Shown: piece after piece, positions 1-8,398 of the stretch | How the letters are laid out: the number at the start of each line of letters is the position of its first letter | Position numbering within the stretch: the stretch's first letter is position 1 | DNA from: Bradyrhizobium sp. Ai1a-2 | GTDB lineage: Bacteria; Pseudomonadota; Alphaproteobacteria; Rhizobiales; Xanthobacteraceae | Direction of reading: 5' to 3' | DNA length: 64,000 bases | Assembly (NCBI RefSeq): GCF_000426245.1 | Contig: NZ_AUEZ01000007.1 | Coordinates: 1 to 64,000, forward strand | Position numbers and translations under genes: made by a program | Notes under the pieces: model-generated | The model's database searches: none | Seen by the model: only the letters and a program-made list of their open reading frames with translations | Told to the model about the DNA's origin: nothing

Positions 1-306
1 TACCGAGGTCACAATGCGCCACCCGATTACAAGTTCAGGGTGTTCATCTCAGGCCAGAAGCGGCGCGTGACGCCCAGGATCAAACGCGAGCTGCGCCGGC
101 GCTCGGCCGTCGAGCCGGTCATCGGCCATCTCAAATCCGAGCATCGCATGGGGCGCAACTACTTCTGGTACCGCAAGGGCGACGCCGCCAACGCCGTCCT
201 CGCCGCCGCCGGATACAACTTCCGCCGTCTCATCCGCTGGCTGGAGCTTTTGTTGCACCAAATCCTGGTCAGGCTCATCCTCCGATTTCAGCTCGTCCCA
301 AGCTGA
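1..306 (+). mobile_element. IS5-like DDE transposase, C-terminal part (cut by window start)
   Basis: The frame is open from base 1, so the gene begins upstream of the window. The visible 101 residues are the C-terminal part of an IS5-superfamily transposase. They include YRGHN near the start and the RRSAVEPVIGHLK block, whose Glu is expected to be the last residue of the DDE triad, followed by the basic AAGYNFRRLIRWL tail typical of the family. The IS end should lie between the stop at 306 and about 331, where the neighbouring serine hydrolase is cut. The terminal inverted repeat cannot be confirmed because the other end is outside the window. Confidence 0.8.
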
Positions 307-328
307 AATCAGACTTCTTCACGGGCGA

Positions 329-997
329 CTAATTCCAGCGCGTTGCGGGCTGATCGGCAAGCGGCAGCACTGCGATCCGGTCGGCGAAGTCGGCGTTGTT
401 GAAATCCCCTGCGTACAATAGAGGATTCGCATAGAGTTTCTGCACCTGGGTCTCGCCGTAGAAACCGTAGGTGATACCCGAGGTGTGCCGCAATAGATCC
501 CTGATCGTGATCGGGCGCTTCAACGGCTCGAGCTTGAGCGGATACTTTCCCGCTTCGTCGGAAGTATCGACACCGACTTTGGCTTCCGCAAAGGAATGAA
601 TGTATTTCGACACGGAATCGTCGAGGCCCAGCTTGCCTTCGTCGACCAGCATCATCGCCGCAACCGACGTAACGGCTTTCGACATCGAATAGATCTGGAA
701 AATCGTGTCCGGCGTCATCGGTTGCCCCGTGTCGGGGTCCCGCACGCCGAAGCATTCGAAATGGACTGGCTCGCCGTGTTGTTGGATCAGCAGGATGCCG
801 CCAGGAATCTTGCCGGTCGTGATCTCATTGCGAATGGTGTCGCCAAGTCGCTTCAGGGCCGCGGGTGAAAGAGTTCCTACAGCCGGCGTTTCGGTTTCGG
901 CGCGCAGCTCAAACGCGCAGCCGAGGGCCAGGGAAATTGCCAGCGCTGCCGCGGCAAGGCAGCGCAGTGCGGTGTTTCCAGTTTGCCATCGTTTCAT
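329..997 (-). pseudogene. Serine hydrolase (class C beta-lactamase fold), truncated by IS
   Basis: The 222 residues start with a signal peptide (about 1-33). The N-terminal half of a beta-lactamase/D-alanyl-carboxypeptidase-like domain follows, with the catalytic SxxK as SMSK at residues 104-107 and the conserved TIRDLLRHTSG block. Family members are about 400 residues. Here the frame stops at RWN, just where the next catalytic motif (Y-x-N) should begin, and the stop lies at the junction with IS sequence. The second catalytic half is missing, so the product should be inactive. The start ATG overlaps the remnant of an upstream paralogue. The IS insertion as the cause is inferred from the junction. 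Confidence 0.75.
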
Positions 998-999
998 AG

Positions 1000-1241
1000 A
1001 CGAGCAGCTTAAGGGTCCGCTGGATGCGCTGGCGTTCCGAAGGCGTCTGCTCCAGCAGCACGAAGAACGTCATGCTTGCGGCCGATGACCATATAGCAGC
1101 CGCCGACGTTTTCCAATTGATTGCCGAGGTCAACGGCGATGCGGGGACGAGCTTCCTGCACCCACAACGTGGATCCGCCATGCCGCTGCGATCGGATCCT
1201 TCGGGGTGGTGAACGGTCGTATCACTCGCTACGAGTTCCAC
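1000..1241 (-). pseudogene. Degenerate C-terminal remnant of a second serine hydrolase
   Basis: On the minus strand, the stretch FFVLLEQTPSERQRIQ followed by LKLLVYE looks like the C-terminal end of a class C beta-lactamase-family serine hydrolase. These enzymes typically finish with a ...MEQTP...R..LVYEA tail. The plausible preceding sequence (VDLGNQLENVGGCYMV) is in another frame, which suggests a frameshift, and no intact start or catalytic motif is seen. The remnant runs into the start codon of the truncated hydrolase downstream, as expected for a tandem duplicate that decayed. This is recognised from motif memory only. Confidence 0.4.
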
Positions 1242-1277
1242 GTACGACCAGCGTCCTCGTGCGAAACTGTCCGCTTA

Positions 1278-1377
1278 GGGGCAATCGCGTCATTCTTGGC
1301 TTATTCGCCGAATGTCTGCTTATCCCGTAACAGCGGCGGAATAGCGGATATACTGCAACCGCTGCTTGGGGCCAGGA
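1278..1377. repeat. Dispersed intergenic repeat, copy A
   Basis: About 95 bases containing AATGTCTGCTTATCC, CAGCGGCGGAATAGCGGATA and CTGCTTGGGG match copy B at 1985-2083 in the same orientation with only scattered differences. The two copies flank the GNAT gene at 1394-1948. Fragments of the same type (GTCCG...GCGGAC) recur less clearly near 3110-3200. Confidence 0.75.
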
Positions 1378-1393
1378 GCGGACCTTGGTCCGA

Positions 1394-1948
1394 TCAATCT
1401 CTCGGTGCAGGTTCGATGCGTGGCCTGAGTTGGAGAACCATAAGCAGTTCATCGTAGTATTCGCTTCCGACCTTCAGGGCCCGCCGCTCCAATCCGTATT
1501 CCTCGAAGCCCGCCGCGCCGTAAAGCCGATGCGCGGCAGCGTTTGAAGCCACCACTGTCAGACAAACGTCTTCAACGAGCGGCCGGGCGTGTTCGACGAC
1601 TTGATTCACGAGGGCCGCAGCCAGTCCTGTACCACGCGCTTCCGGCCGGACATACATCCCCCACAGCACGCCCTTGTGCTGTAGCTTGACGCCATCTTGC
1701 ACGCGGAAGCCAGCCAGACCGACGAGAGGCGAACTGTTCACCCAGCCGCCAAACACCGTGTTCGTCTTCAGGCGTTCCTCCCACCATGAGGTCGGTTTAT
1801 CGACCTCATGCTCCCAGGAGGAGGCGAAGGCCTCGGGGTGAGCCTTTAAGCCTTCAAGGCGCAGGTCACGATAGTCAGCGGTGTCGCGCGCCTCCAAGCG
1901 GCGTATCTTGATCGAAAACGTCGGAGGTAAGGCGATGGGCTTGGCCAT
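1394..1948 (-). CDS. GNAT-family N-acetyltransferase
   Basis: This 184-residue protein has a GNAT fold. After the N-terminal IRRLEARDTADYRDLRLEGL segment comes the acetyl-CoA binding motif A region, GMYVRPEARGTGLAAALV (about residues 95-112, R/Q-x-x-G-x-A type as RGTGLA). It ends with the LTVVASNAAAHRLYGAAGFEEYG block that forms the C-terminal part of the fold. It probably acetylates a small molecule or a protein amine; the substrate cannot be read. The gene stands alone between two copies of an intergenic repeat. Confidence 0.85.
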   Translation of the reverse strand: MAKPIALPPTFSIKIRRLEARDTADYRDLRLEGLKAHPEAFASSWEHEVDKPTSWWEERLKTNTVFGGWVNSSPLVGLAGFRVQDGVKLQHKGVLWGMYVRPEARGTGLAAALVNQVVEHARPLVEDVCLTVVASNAAAHRLYGAAGFEEYGLERRALKVGSEYYDELLMVLQLRPRIEPAPRD

Positions 1949-1984
1949 CGTCTCATATACGTGTCGTTAGTGTGTGCCTGCAAC

Positions 1985-2083
1985 GGGTCACTCGCGTCAT
2001 TTTCGGTCGATCCGCCGGATGTCTGCTTATCCCTGACAGCGGCGGAATAGCGGATATCCTGCAACCGTTGCTTGGGGCTAGAA
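1985..2083. repeat. Dispersed intergenic repeat, copy B
   Basis: Direct-orientation counterpart of the repeat at 1278-1377, sharing GATGTCTGCTTATCC, CAGCGGCGGAATAGCGGATA and GTTGCTTGGGG. It lies just upstream of the tautomerase gene and may hold its promoter. Confidence 0.75.
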
Positions 2084-2148
2084 CCTGACATGTGCGTTGG
2101 GAGACGATATGGTCGGTCGAGTCCGACGGAAACTGGGGAAAGGCGGCT

Positions 2149-2535
2149 ATGCCAAGCACGCGCATCACGACAGGAATTTGGGTCAGAGGGAGCGAAGCTA
2201 TAGCAATTGACGCCGTTCAGAGGGCCCTGCTTACTTCGTTGAATATCCCAGACTACGATCGAGACATTGTGCTCGACGTCTACGAATCGTACCAGCGAAT
2301 TATTCCAACGGGTCGATCGAACCGATACACCCGCGTCGAAATCACAATGTTTTCCGGACGGTCGCTGGACGCTAAGAAAGCGCTCTATCGCGCAGTGGTC
2401 GAAAACTTGAAAGTGCTAGGTGTTCCTCCGAGTGAAATTAAGATCGTCCTGATCGAAATTCCTCCTGAAAATTGGGGGCTGCGTGAGGGGCTGCCCGCCT
2501 CTGAAATCGATCTTGGCTTTAAAGTGAACGTCTGA
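2149..2535 (+). CDS. Tautomerase family protein (Pro-1)
   Basis: The chosen ATG gives a 128-residue protein beginning MPSTRITTG, so Pro becomes the N-terminal residue after Met removal. That is the catalytic base of the 4-oxalocrotonate tautomerase superfamily. GGGGAAAGG lies at the right distance upstream. An in-frame start at 2092 would bury the proline, so it was not used. The rest contains the TRVEITMFSGRSLDAKKALYRAV block and the IEIPPENWGLREGLPAS segment seen in the longer MIF/YrdN-like tautomerases. The substrate is unknown. A GNAT gene follows 61 bases downstream and may be co-transcribed. Confidence 0.85.
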   Translation: MPSTRITTGIWVRGSEAIAIDAVQRALLTSLNIPDYDRDIVLDVYESYQRIIPTGRSNRYTRVEITMFSGRSLDAKKALYRAVVENLKVLGVPPSEIKIVLIEIPPENWGLREGLPASEIDLGFKVNV

Positions 2536-2596
2536 TGTCCCGTCCTGCTGACGGACACTGGTGCGCTTCATCGGCAATAGGATTGGTCGAGGTGGG

Positions 2597-3100
2597 ATGG
2601 AAATCTTAGACCTTCACGACCAGCCGGATCGCTCAGCTCTCCTGGCGCTCAACAATTTAAACGCGCGAGAAACGTCTTTGCTGACAATGGAGCGGTTTGA
2701 CCAGCTGGTTGGGGCAGCCGGCGTTGCTCTGTATTGTTCACCAGCAGCCGCATTGTTGTTGGCGTTTGAGGAATCGGACGACTACGATGGCCGCCATTTC
2801 CTTTGGTTTCGTGGCCGGTTCGATCGATTTATCTACATCGATCGTGTCATCGTCGCTGCATCGTTTCGGCGACACGGACTGGGGCGTTTGCTCTACGCCG
2901 ACGTTTTCCGACGGGCGCAGCAACTTGGGTGCAATACGATTGTTTGCGAGGTTAACGTTGAGCCCCCGAATCCAAGCTCAGACCAATTTCACAAAGCCCT
3001 AGGCTTCGAAGAAGTCGGTCGAGCAACTATGGAGAACGGCGCTAAGACCGTGCGCTATCTTTCCGTGGCTTTGAGTGCTGGGTGCACAGCCAAGACCTAG
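2597..3100 (+). CDS. GNAT-family N-acetyltransferase
   Basis: The 167-residue product starts at MEILDLHDQPD, with GAGGTGGG directly upstream. An in-frame start at 2561 lacks a ribosome site. Motif A is visible in IDRVIVAASFRRHGLGRLLY (R-R-H-G-L-G, about residues 94-113). The NPSSDQFHKALGFEEVGRA segment is the typical GNAT C-terminal strand-loop. The sequence resembles the YdhP/RimI-like single-domain acetyltransferases. The substrate is not predictable. It is probably in one unit with the tautomerase upstream. Confidence 0.85.
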   Translation: MEILDLHDQPDRSALLALNNLNARETSLLTMERFDQLVGAAGVALYCSPAAALLLAFEESDDYDGRHFLWFRGRFDRFIYIDRVIVAASFRRHGLGRLLYADVFRRAQQLGCNTIVCEVNVEPPNPSSDQFHKALGFEEVGRATMENGAKTVRYLSVALSAGCTAKT

Positions 3101-3217
3101 TGCGGCACGTCGGCTTAGGGTCAGACTCGGTCATTCGGCGATGTTGGCGCGATGTCCGGTTTGCCCGAAAGCGGACGCGGCTGAGCGATTTATGCTAGCG
3201 GTGTCCGACCCGCCACT

Positions 3218-4066
3218 TCACTTCTTCACGGTCTTCGCCTGCACCTTCGGCGGTGCTGGCGCCTTCTTGGGCGCGGCCTTCGCGTTGTCGACGGCGGTGT
3301 TGATGTCATCGATCAGCTTCGACACGCGCGCGGCATTGCTGCCGAGGTCGGCCTCGAAATAGCGCGAGGCGGAGCGGATATCGACCCGCGAGTCCTCGCC
3401 GTCGGGCGTGACGCGGATCGCGACGTCCTCACGAAAGCCCATGATCGGCGTGCGTGCCACCGCCTCGATGCGGCCGACGCGGCGCGGCGGCGTCGGCGGG
3501 CGCTCATCGATGATGAGCCATTTACGCCGGTTCACCAGTTGCAGCGTGACCGCGTAAGCGCGGTCCACCGGCACTTCGAGCTCGACGGTCTCGATATCGG
3601 GATAGGCGCGGCGCTGCTGCTCGGAGGAGTATAGCCCGGCATAGACGGCTGAATTGGTGTCATCACTGGTGCGCAGGCGCGCCAGCGCTTCGAACCGGGG
3701 CGGATCGATCGGGTCGGTGGTGATGTCGTGGATCGGCGGCAGCCGGCGATATTGCACGGCGAGATAGGCGGGATAGGCAAGCACCAGCGCGTTGATCAGG
3801 AAGGCCAGAAGGATGCGGCCCATGCCGCGCGAACCGTTCTGCCAGATTGCGGCGAACGCGGCGAAGCCGAGCAGGATCGAAAGACCGGCGAACGCCAGTG
3901 CGCCGAAGAAGGTCGCCAGCGCCGGCTTCATCTCCAGGAAGCCGAAGCGGACGATGAGGATCGAGACCAACACCGCGACGGCGGAGAAGATCGCGAGGTT
4001 GCGTGCCCAGGTGGCGAGGCTGGACACCGGCTCCGACTGGTAGGGAACGGAAAACCTGCGGGCCAT
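3218..4066 (-). CDS. DUF1499 domain membrane protein
   Basis: This 282-residue protein begins MARRFSVPYQSEP. The N-terminal third has about three hydrophobic segments (roughly residues 20-45, 50-75 and 85-105). The following soluble DUF1499 domain contains DITTDPIDPPRFEAL and the later AVARTPIMGFREDVAIRV and RSASRYFEADLGSNAARV blocks. The C-terminus is Lys/Ala/Pro-rich. The function of DUF1499 is unknown. The frame is open further upstream, but that part is translated palindromic repeat, so the ATG at 4066 was chosen. Confidence 0.8.
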   Translation of the reverse strand: MARRFSVPYQSEPVSSLATWARNLAIFSAVAVLVSILIVRFGFLEMKPALATFFGALAFAGLSILLGFAAFAAIWQNGSRGMGRILLAFLINALVLAYPAYLAVQYRRLPPIHDITTDPIDPPRFEALARLRTSDDTNSAVYAGLYSSEQQRRAYPDIETVELEVPVDRAYAVTLQLVNRRKWLIIDERPPTPPRRVGRIEAVARTPIMGFREDVAIRVTPDGEDSRVDIRSASRYFEADLGSNAARVSKLIDDINTAVDNAKAAPKKAPAPPKVQAKTVKK

Positions 4067-4190
4067 CGTCGAAAATCTGCCGCCTGAGACGTTGCCAAGC
4101 CGAGAGAGCACCCGGCTGTTGCCAGCCCGTGTGAGACCACGAACCTGCGGCAAATTCAAGGGAATTTGGGCGTGCCGTCGTGCTGACTTC

Positions 4191-4377
4191 CCTTCTCCCC
4201 TTGTGGGAGAAGGTGGCGCGAAGCGCCGGATGAGGGGTTGTCTCCGCGGGCAACGGCGTTCGCGGAGACAACCCCTCACCCGAATGAGTGTAGGGCCGCC
4301 ATTGGCGCTGCCCTCTCCCACAAGGGGAGAGGGCGCATCAATGACGCCGCCGATCTCTTCTCCCACAAGGGGAGAAC
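4191..4377. repeat. Large palindromic intergenic repeat (CTCCCCTTGTGGGAG type)
   Basis: CTTCTCCCCTTGTGGGAGAAGG near 4193 is mirrored by CCCTCTCCCACAAGGGGAGAGG near 4311 and again by TCTCCCACAAGGGGAGAA near 4360. GAGGGGTTGTCTCCGCG (4232 on) pairs with CGCGGAGACAACCCCTC (4260 on). It lies between the acyl-CoA ligase and the DUF1499 gene. It is a common class of alphaproteobacterial mosaic palindrome. Confidence 0.75.
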
Positions 4378-4387
4378 GTGCAGAGTC

Positions 4388-6016
4388 TTACGCCGCTGGC
4401 GTCGGGAGGCTGTAGCTCTTGAACTGATCGCGCAGCGCGGTCTTCAGGATCTTGCCGGTCGCGGTGTGCGGAATGCCGTCGACGAAGACGACGTCGTCGG
4501 GCATCCACCATTTCGCGATCTTGCCGTCCATGAATTTCAGGATCTCCTCACGCGTCGCCTGCTGGCCCTGCTTGAGCTGTATGATCAGCAGCGGACGCTC
4601 GTCCCACTTCGGATGGTGCACGCCGATCACGGCCGCTTCGGCCACGGCCGGATGGCCGACCGCGAGGTTCTCCAGGTCGATCGACGATATCCATTCGCCG
4701 CCGGACTTGATCACGTCCTTGGAACGATCGGTGATCCGCATATAGCCGTGCGCATCGACCGTCGAGACGTCGCCGGTGTCGAAATAGCCGTCTTCGTCGA
4801 GGATGTTGCTGTCGACACGGAAATAGGCCCTGGCGATCGACGGGCCCGAGACCTTGAGCCGGCCGAAGGTCTTGCCGTCCCACGGCAGTTCCTTGCCGGC
4901 ATCGTCGGTGATCTTCATCTGGACGCCGAACGGCGGGTAGCCCTGCGTCTGCAGGACGTCGAGCCGCTCCTCGCCCGTGCGTTCCCCGAACGGCGGCTTC
5001 AGCGCCGCGACGGTGCCGATCGGGCTCATCTCGGTCATACCCCAGGCGTGGCGCGGTTCCACGCCCATCTTGAGGAAGGCCTCGATCATCGAGCGCGGCA
5101 TCGCCGAGCCGCCGCATATCACCATCTGCAGGTGGGGCAGCTTCAGGTTGTTGGCGGCCATGTGCTGCAGCAGCATCAGCCACACCGTCGGCACGCCGGC
5201 GGTGTGCGTCACCTTCTCCGTATCCAGCAATTCATAGACCGAGGCGCCGTCGAGCTTCGGCCCGGGCATCACGAGCTTGGTGCCCATCGAGGGCGCAGAG
5301 AAAGCGATGCCCCAGCTATTGGCATGGAACAGCGGCACCACCGGCAGCATTGTATCGTTTGCGGATGTGCCCAGCGCATCCTTGTTGTTGGCCATGAGCG
5401 CATGCAGCACGTTGGAACGGTGCGAATACAATACGCCTTTGGGGTCGCCCGTGGTGCCCGACGTGTAGCACATCGCCGCTGCGGTGTTCTCGTCGAACGT
5501 CTTCCACTGGAACTTGCCGTCGGACGCCGCGATCCAGTCTTCATAGGCGACCGCGTTCTTCAGCGTCGTCTCCGGCATGTGCGCCTTGTCGGTCAGCACG
5601 ATATAGCGCTCGACGCTCGGAAGCTTGTCCGCGATCTTCTCCAGCACCGGCACGAAGGTGAGGTCGGTTATGACCACGCGGTCCTGGGCGTGGTTGACGA
5701 TCCAGGCGATCTGCTCCGGGAACAGGCGAGGATTGACGGTATGGCAGATCGCGCCGATCCCCATGATGCCATACCAGACTTCGAGATGGCGCCAGGTGTT
5801 CCAGGCGATGGTGGCGACGCGGTCACCGAGCTTGATGCCGTCACGCTCCAGGCTCTGCGAGACCTTCAGCGCGCGCGCATGGATTTCCGCATAGTTGGTG
5901 CGATGGATCGGGCCTTCGACCGACCGGGTCACGACCTCCTGTGTGCCGTGATACTTCGCCGCGTGCTCGATGATCCGGTGACACAGCAAAGGCCAGTCTT
6001 GCATCAAACCCAGCAT
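4388..6016 (-). CDS. Fatty-acyl-CoA ligase (AMP-binding enzyme)
   Basis: This 542-residue member of the adenylate-forming superfamily activates a carboxylic acid with ATP and CoA. The P-loop [11 protein letters not shown] is at about residues 184-194. It also has [10 protein letters not shown] (A5 motif), GYFDTGDV (A7), [13 protein letters not shown] (A8) and the C-terminal catalytic Lys in [12 protein letters not shown]. Overall it resembles medium/long-chain fatty-acid CoA ligases of Bradyrhizobium; chain-length preference cannot be read. The start [11 protein letters not shown] has GGAGGGA just upstream. The gene diverges from the extensin-like gene. Confidence 0.9.
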   Translation of the reverse strand: MLGLMQDWPLLCHRIIEHAAKYHGTQEVVTRSVEGPIHRTNYAEIHARALKVSQSLERDGIKLGDRVATIAWNTWRHLEVWYGIMGIGAICHTVNPRLFPEQIAWIVNHAQDRVVITDLTFVPVLEKIADKLPSVERYIVLTDKAHMPETTLKNAVAYEDWIAASDGKFQWKTFDENTAAAMCYTSGTTGDPKGVLYSHRSNVLHALMANNKDALGTSANDTMLPVVPLFHANSWGIAFSAPSMGTKLVMPGPKLDGASVYELLDTEKVTHTAGVPTVWLMLLQHMAANNLKLPHLQMVICGGSAMPRSMIEAFLKMGVEPRHAWGMTEMSPIGTVAALKPPFGERTGEERLDVLQTQGYPPFGVQMKITDDAGKELPWDGKTFGRLKVSGPSIARAYFRVDSNILDEDGYFDTGDVSTVDAHGYMRITDRSKDVIKSGGEWISSIDLENLAVGHPAVAEAAVIGVHHPKWDERPLLIIQLKQGQQATREEILKFMDGKIAKWWMPDDVVFVDGIPHTATGKILKTALRDQFKSYSLPTPAA

Positions 6017-6099
6017 ACGCACGTCCCTCCTCAGTGTTCTTCTCTCGCATGACCCGCCAGCCAGAAAGTATGGCGAGCCAGCCCAATCACGAAACTGAC

Positions 6100-7353
6100 A
6101 TGAACTGTAGCGCGGAGAAAGCAAGCCGAAAATCCACTTATGGCGCGTTTGGCCGCACCGGAATGGTACTGATTACCACTGTGGCCGTATTGGTCGGGAT
6201 GCTGGCCGAACCCGCAATGGCAGCCCGCAGGTCGGCCCTGTTTCCCTGGCCGGACCTGTTCGCTCCGCCCCGGCCAAGGCCGCATCGGGCCGTCCATCGG
6301 ACAGCAGTGGTGCCGTTGCCAAAGCCTCGCCCGGCCGAGGCGCCAGCAACGAGGCCGCCCGAACCGCCGGCAACCGCCGAAAGGGCGCCCTCGGCCGACC
6401 ATGGCAAGGCCGCCGAAAAGGCGCCACCGGCGGACCACGGCAAAACCGCTGATAAGGCTCCCGACGACAAGGCTGCCGAGCAGGCTCCTCCGCCACCCTC
6501 GGCCTGCCGGCTGGCGCTGACGGAGGAGATCGCCATTGCGCCAAGCGTCCCCGACATCCGTGGTCCGGGCGCCTGCGGCGGCGAGGATCTGGTGCGGCTG
6601 GAGGCGATCGTGCTGCCCGACAAGCGAAAGGTTTCGCTGAAGCCGGCAGCGGTCCTCCGCTGCACCATGGCCGCCACCATCGCCGATTGGGTGCGCTCCG
6701 ACATCGCGCCGCTGGTCGCCGGGCTCGGCAGCACGGTCAGCGAGCTCGACAATCTCGATTCCTTCGAATGCCGCGGCCGCAACGGCGTCCCCGGCGCGCA
6801 GCTTTCCGAGCATGGCCGCGCCAATGCGCTCGATGTACGTGCTTTCAAGCTGGCGAACGGTCGCTCGATCCTGCTCACCGACCGTAGCGTGCCGCGCGAT
6901 CTGCGCGAGAGCATGCTGCACTCGGCCTGCACCCGCTTCACGACCGTGCTGGGGCCCGGCTCCGACGCGTACCATGAGGACCACATCCATCTCGACCGGA
7001 TGGAGCGGCGAAACAACTATCGGATCTGCCAGTGGGACGTCCTGGACCCGCTGCCGGCCGTCGCCCCGTTGTTGCCGGCCGAGCGCCCTGGGGAGGCGCC
7101 GCCGCGCCAGGTCGCAGCCAAGGACAACCCGAAGGCCGACGCCAAGAGCGGCGCCAAGACCGACAGCAAGCCGGATGGGTCCAAATCGGAAAATACGAAG
7201 TCGGAAAATACGAAGCTGGAAAACAAGAAGTCGAAAAATACGAAGTCGGACGATGCGAAGCGGGATGCCGGCGATTCCGACAGTATGGAATCAAAGCGTG
7301 CAGCGACCAAACCACAGCCAACAAAAAAGCGCCGGCAAAACCGGCGCTTTTGA
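6100..7353 (+). CDS. Extensin-like family protein, putative M15-type peptidoglycan peptidase
   Basis: The product has an N-terminal hydrophobic export segment (MVLITTVAVLVGMLAEPAMA, about residues 22-41), a Pro/Ala/Lys-rich linker (about 45-145), then the extensin-like C-terminal domain. The domain contains SEHGRANALDVRAF and AYHEDHIHLD, which fit the H-x6-D and H-x-H zinc ligands of LAS/M15 peptidases, plus conserved cysteines. The tail is low-complexity Lys/Ser/Asn repeats (SENTK, KSKNTK). The likely site of action is the periplasmic cell wall. The start is uncertain: in-frame ATGs at 6049, 6070, 6100 and 6163, and 6034, are all possible. The last codons are part of a terminator hairpin. 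Confidence 0.8.
   Translation: MNCSAEKASRKSTYGAFGRTGMVLITTVAVLVGMLAEPAMAARRSALFPWPDLFAPPRPRPHRAVHRTAVVPLPKPRPAEAPATRPPEPPATAERAPSADHGKAAEKAPPADHGKTADKAPDDKAAEQAPPPPSACRLALTEEIAIAPSVPDIRGPGACGGEDLVRLEAIVLPDKRKVSLKPAAVLRCTMAATIADWVRSDIAPLVAGLGSTVSELDNLDSFECRGRNGVPGAQLSEHGRANALDVRAFKLANGRSILLTDRSVPRDLRESMLHSACTRFTTVLGPGSDAYHEDHIHLDRMERRNNYRICQWDVLDPLPAVAPLLPAERPGEAPPRQVAAKDNPKADAKSGAKTDSKPDGSKSENTKSENTKLENKKSKNTKSDDAKRDAGDSDSMESKRAATKPQPTKKRRQNRRF
7322..7353. terminator. Bidirectional Rho-independent terminator
   Basis: An 11-bp perfect stem, AAAAGCGCCGG (7325-7335) with CCGGCGCTTTT (7341-7351) and loop CAAAA, is preceded by extra A residues. It therefore gives a T-run in both directions, longest on the minus strand. 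It sits between convergent genes, and the stop codon of the extensin-like gene (7351-7353) lies inside it. Confidence 0.85.
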
Positions 7354-7373
7354 TCGCGTCTTCCGCGAACGAA

Positions 7374-8054
7374 CTACTGCATCATGGCGTTGCCGCCGCC
7401 CTGCAGGGCCATCTTCGAATTGAACGGCGAGTCGCCGTGCTTCGGTTCCAGCACGACCACGACGGTGCCGAGGCCGACGCGGTCGTAGAGGTCGATGACG
7501 TCTTCGTTGGTCATGCGGATGCAGCCCGAGGAGATCGAGGCGCCGATATATTCCGGCTGGTTGGTGCCGTGGATGCGGAACAGCGTGTCCTTGCCGCCGG
7601 AGTAGAGATAGAGCGCGCGCGAACCCATCGGATTGTCAGGTCCCGGCGCGACATAGGTCGGAACGCCGAGCCGGGAGATTTCGCCGGGGGTCGGATGCCA
7701 GGCCGGCCACTCGGTCTTGCTGCCGACCTTGGCAATGCCGGACCATGCCATGGCTTCCTCGCCGACGGTGATGCCGTAGCGGATCGCCTTGCCGTCTCTC
7801 TGCACGAGGTAAAGATAGTGGTTGTCGGAGTCCACCACGATGGAACCCGGCGCCTCCTTGCGGTGGTAATCCACAATGGCGCGGCGGAACGGCTCGGCGA
7901 CCGGAACTTTCGCGTAGGTGGTTTTCGCCAGCAGGTCCTTGTCGTGCTGCTTGAAATTGGCGGTGTTGACGGCCTCGTAGGTTGTGGCCTGCATGCAACC
8001 CGACAACATCAGGCCTGCGGCCAGAATTCCCAGCGTAACTTTCAGCGACGACAT
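7374..8054 (-). CDS. L,D-transpeptidase (YkuD family) lipoprotein
   Basis: The 226-residue protein starts MSSLKVTLG with GGAAG upstream. A signal sequence ends in a lipobox, LSGC (Cys at about residue 20), so it is probably a lipoprotein. The YkuD domain has the catalytic stretch HGTNQPEYIGASISSGCIRM, holding the conserved His and the nucleophilic Cys of the SxGCIRM signature. The expected activity is formation of 3-3 peptidoglycan cross-links, or anchoring of outer-membrane proteins to peptidoglycan as seen in Rhizobiales. It is convergent with the extensin-like peptidase across a shared terminator. Confidence 0.9.
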   Translation of the reverse strand: MSSLKVTLGILAAGLMLSGCMQATTYEAVNTANFKQHDKDLLAKTTYAKVPVAEPFRRAIVDYHRKEAPGSIVVDSDNHYLYLVQRDGKAIRYGITVGEEAMAWSGIAKVGSKTEWPAWHPTPGEISRLGVPTYVAPGPDNPMGSRALYLYSGGKDTLFRIHGTNQPEYIGASISSGCIRMTNEDVIDLYDRVGLGTVVVVLEPKHGDSPFNSKMALQGGGNAMMQ

Positions 8055-8398
8055 TTGCACTTCCGTTGAAAACCTGCGTTCGCAGCGCGGAACTGCGCCC
8101 CAAATCGCCACGATTCCATCATCTCATTGATCGCATTATTGCCGAAACCTGCCGCTATTCCCAGCGTTTAGAGACCTATCCCGCGCTGCGGGACTTCTGC
8201 TGTGGCTTTTTTGCCGCAAATCCTACCGCCGGCGGCCGATTTCTGTGCAGATCAGCAACGGTTGCCAAGTCCGGGCCATGCCGGAGCCACGTCGCCGCCA
8301 CGAATATGGATAGGCGATTAATGCGCCGGTCATGAAGCCCTTGCCAGAATCGCGTTTAGTCCTGTTGGGTGCGCCGGTGCCCGGTTCCGGAGTTGCTG
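8055..8398. other. Intergenic region between L,D-transpeptidase and CorA genes
   Basis: These 344 bases hold the divergent promoters of both neighbours. I see no tRNA, no clear hairpin terminator and no convincing small gene. A short GC-rich imperfect palindrome lies around 8275-8290. Confidence 0.4.

Noticed and set aside
4067..4366. Longer N-terminus for the DUF1499 protein
   Set aside because: This stretch translates a palindromic repeat (PSPLVGEG, PPSPTRGEG), a known artefact.
4238..6052. 604-codon open frame on the plus strand
   Set aside because: It lies wholly opposite the acyl-CoA ligase, is Arg/His/Asp-rich and has no family motif. It is a high-GC shadow frame.
8066..8335. Small open frame upstream of the CorA gene
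   Set aside because: No ribosome site and no recognisable sequence.
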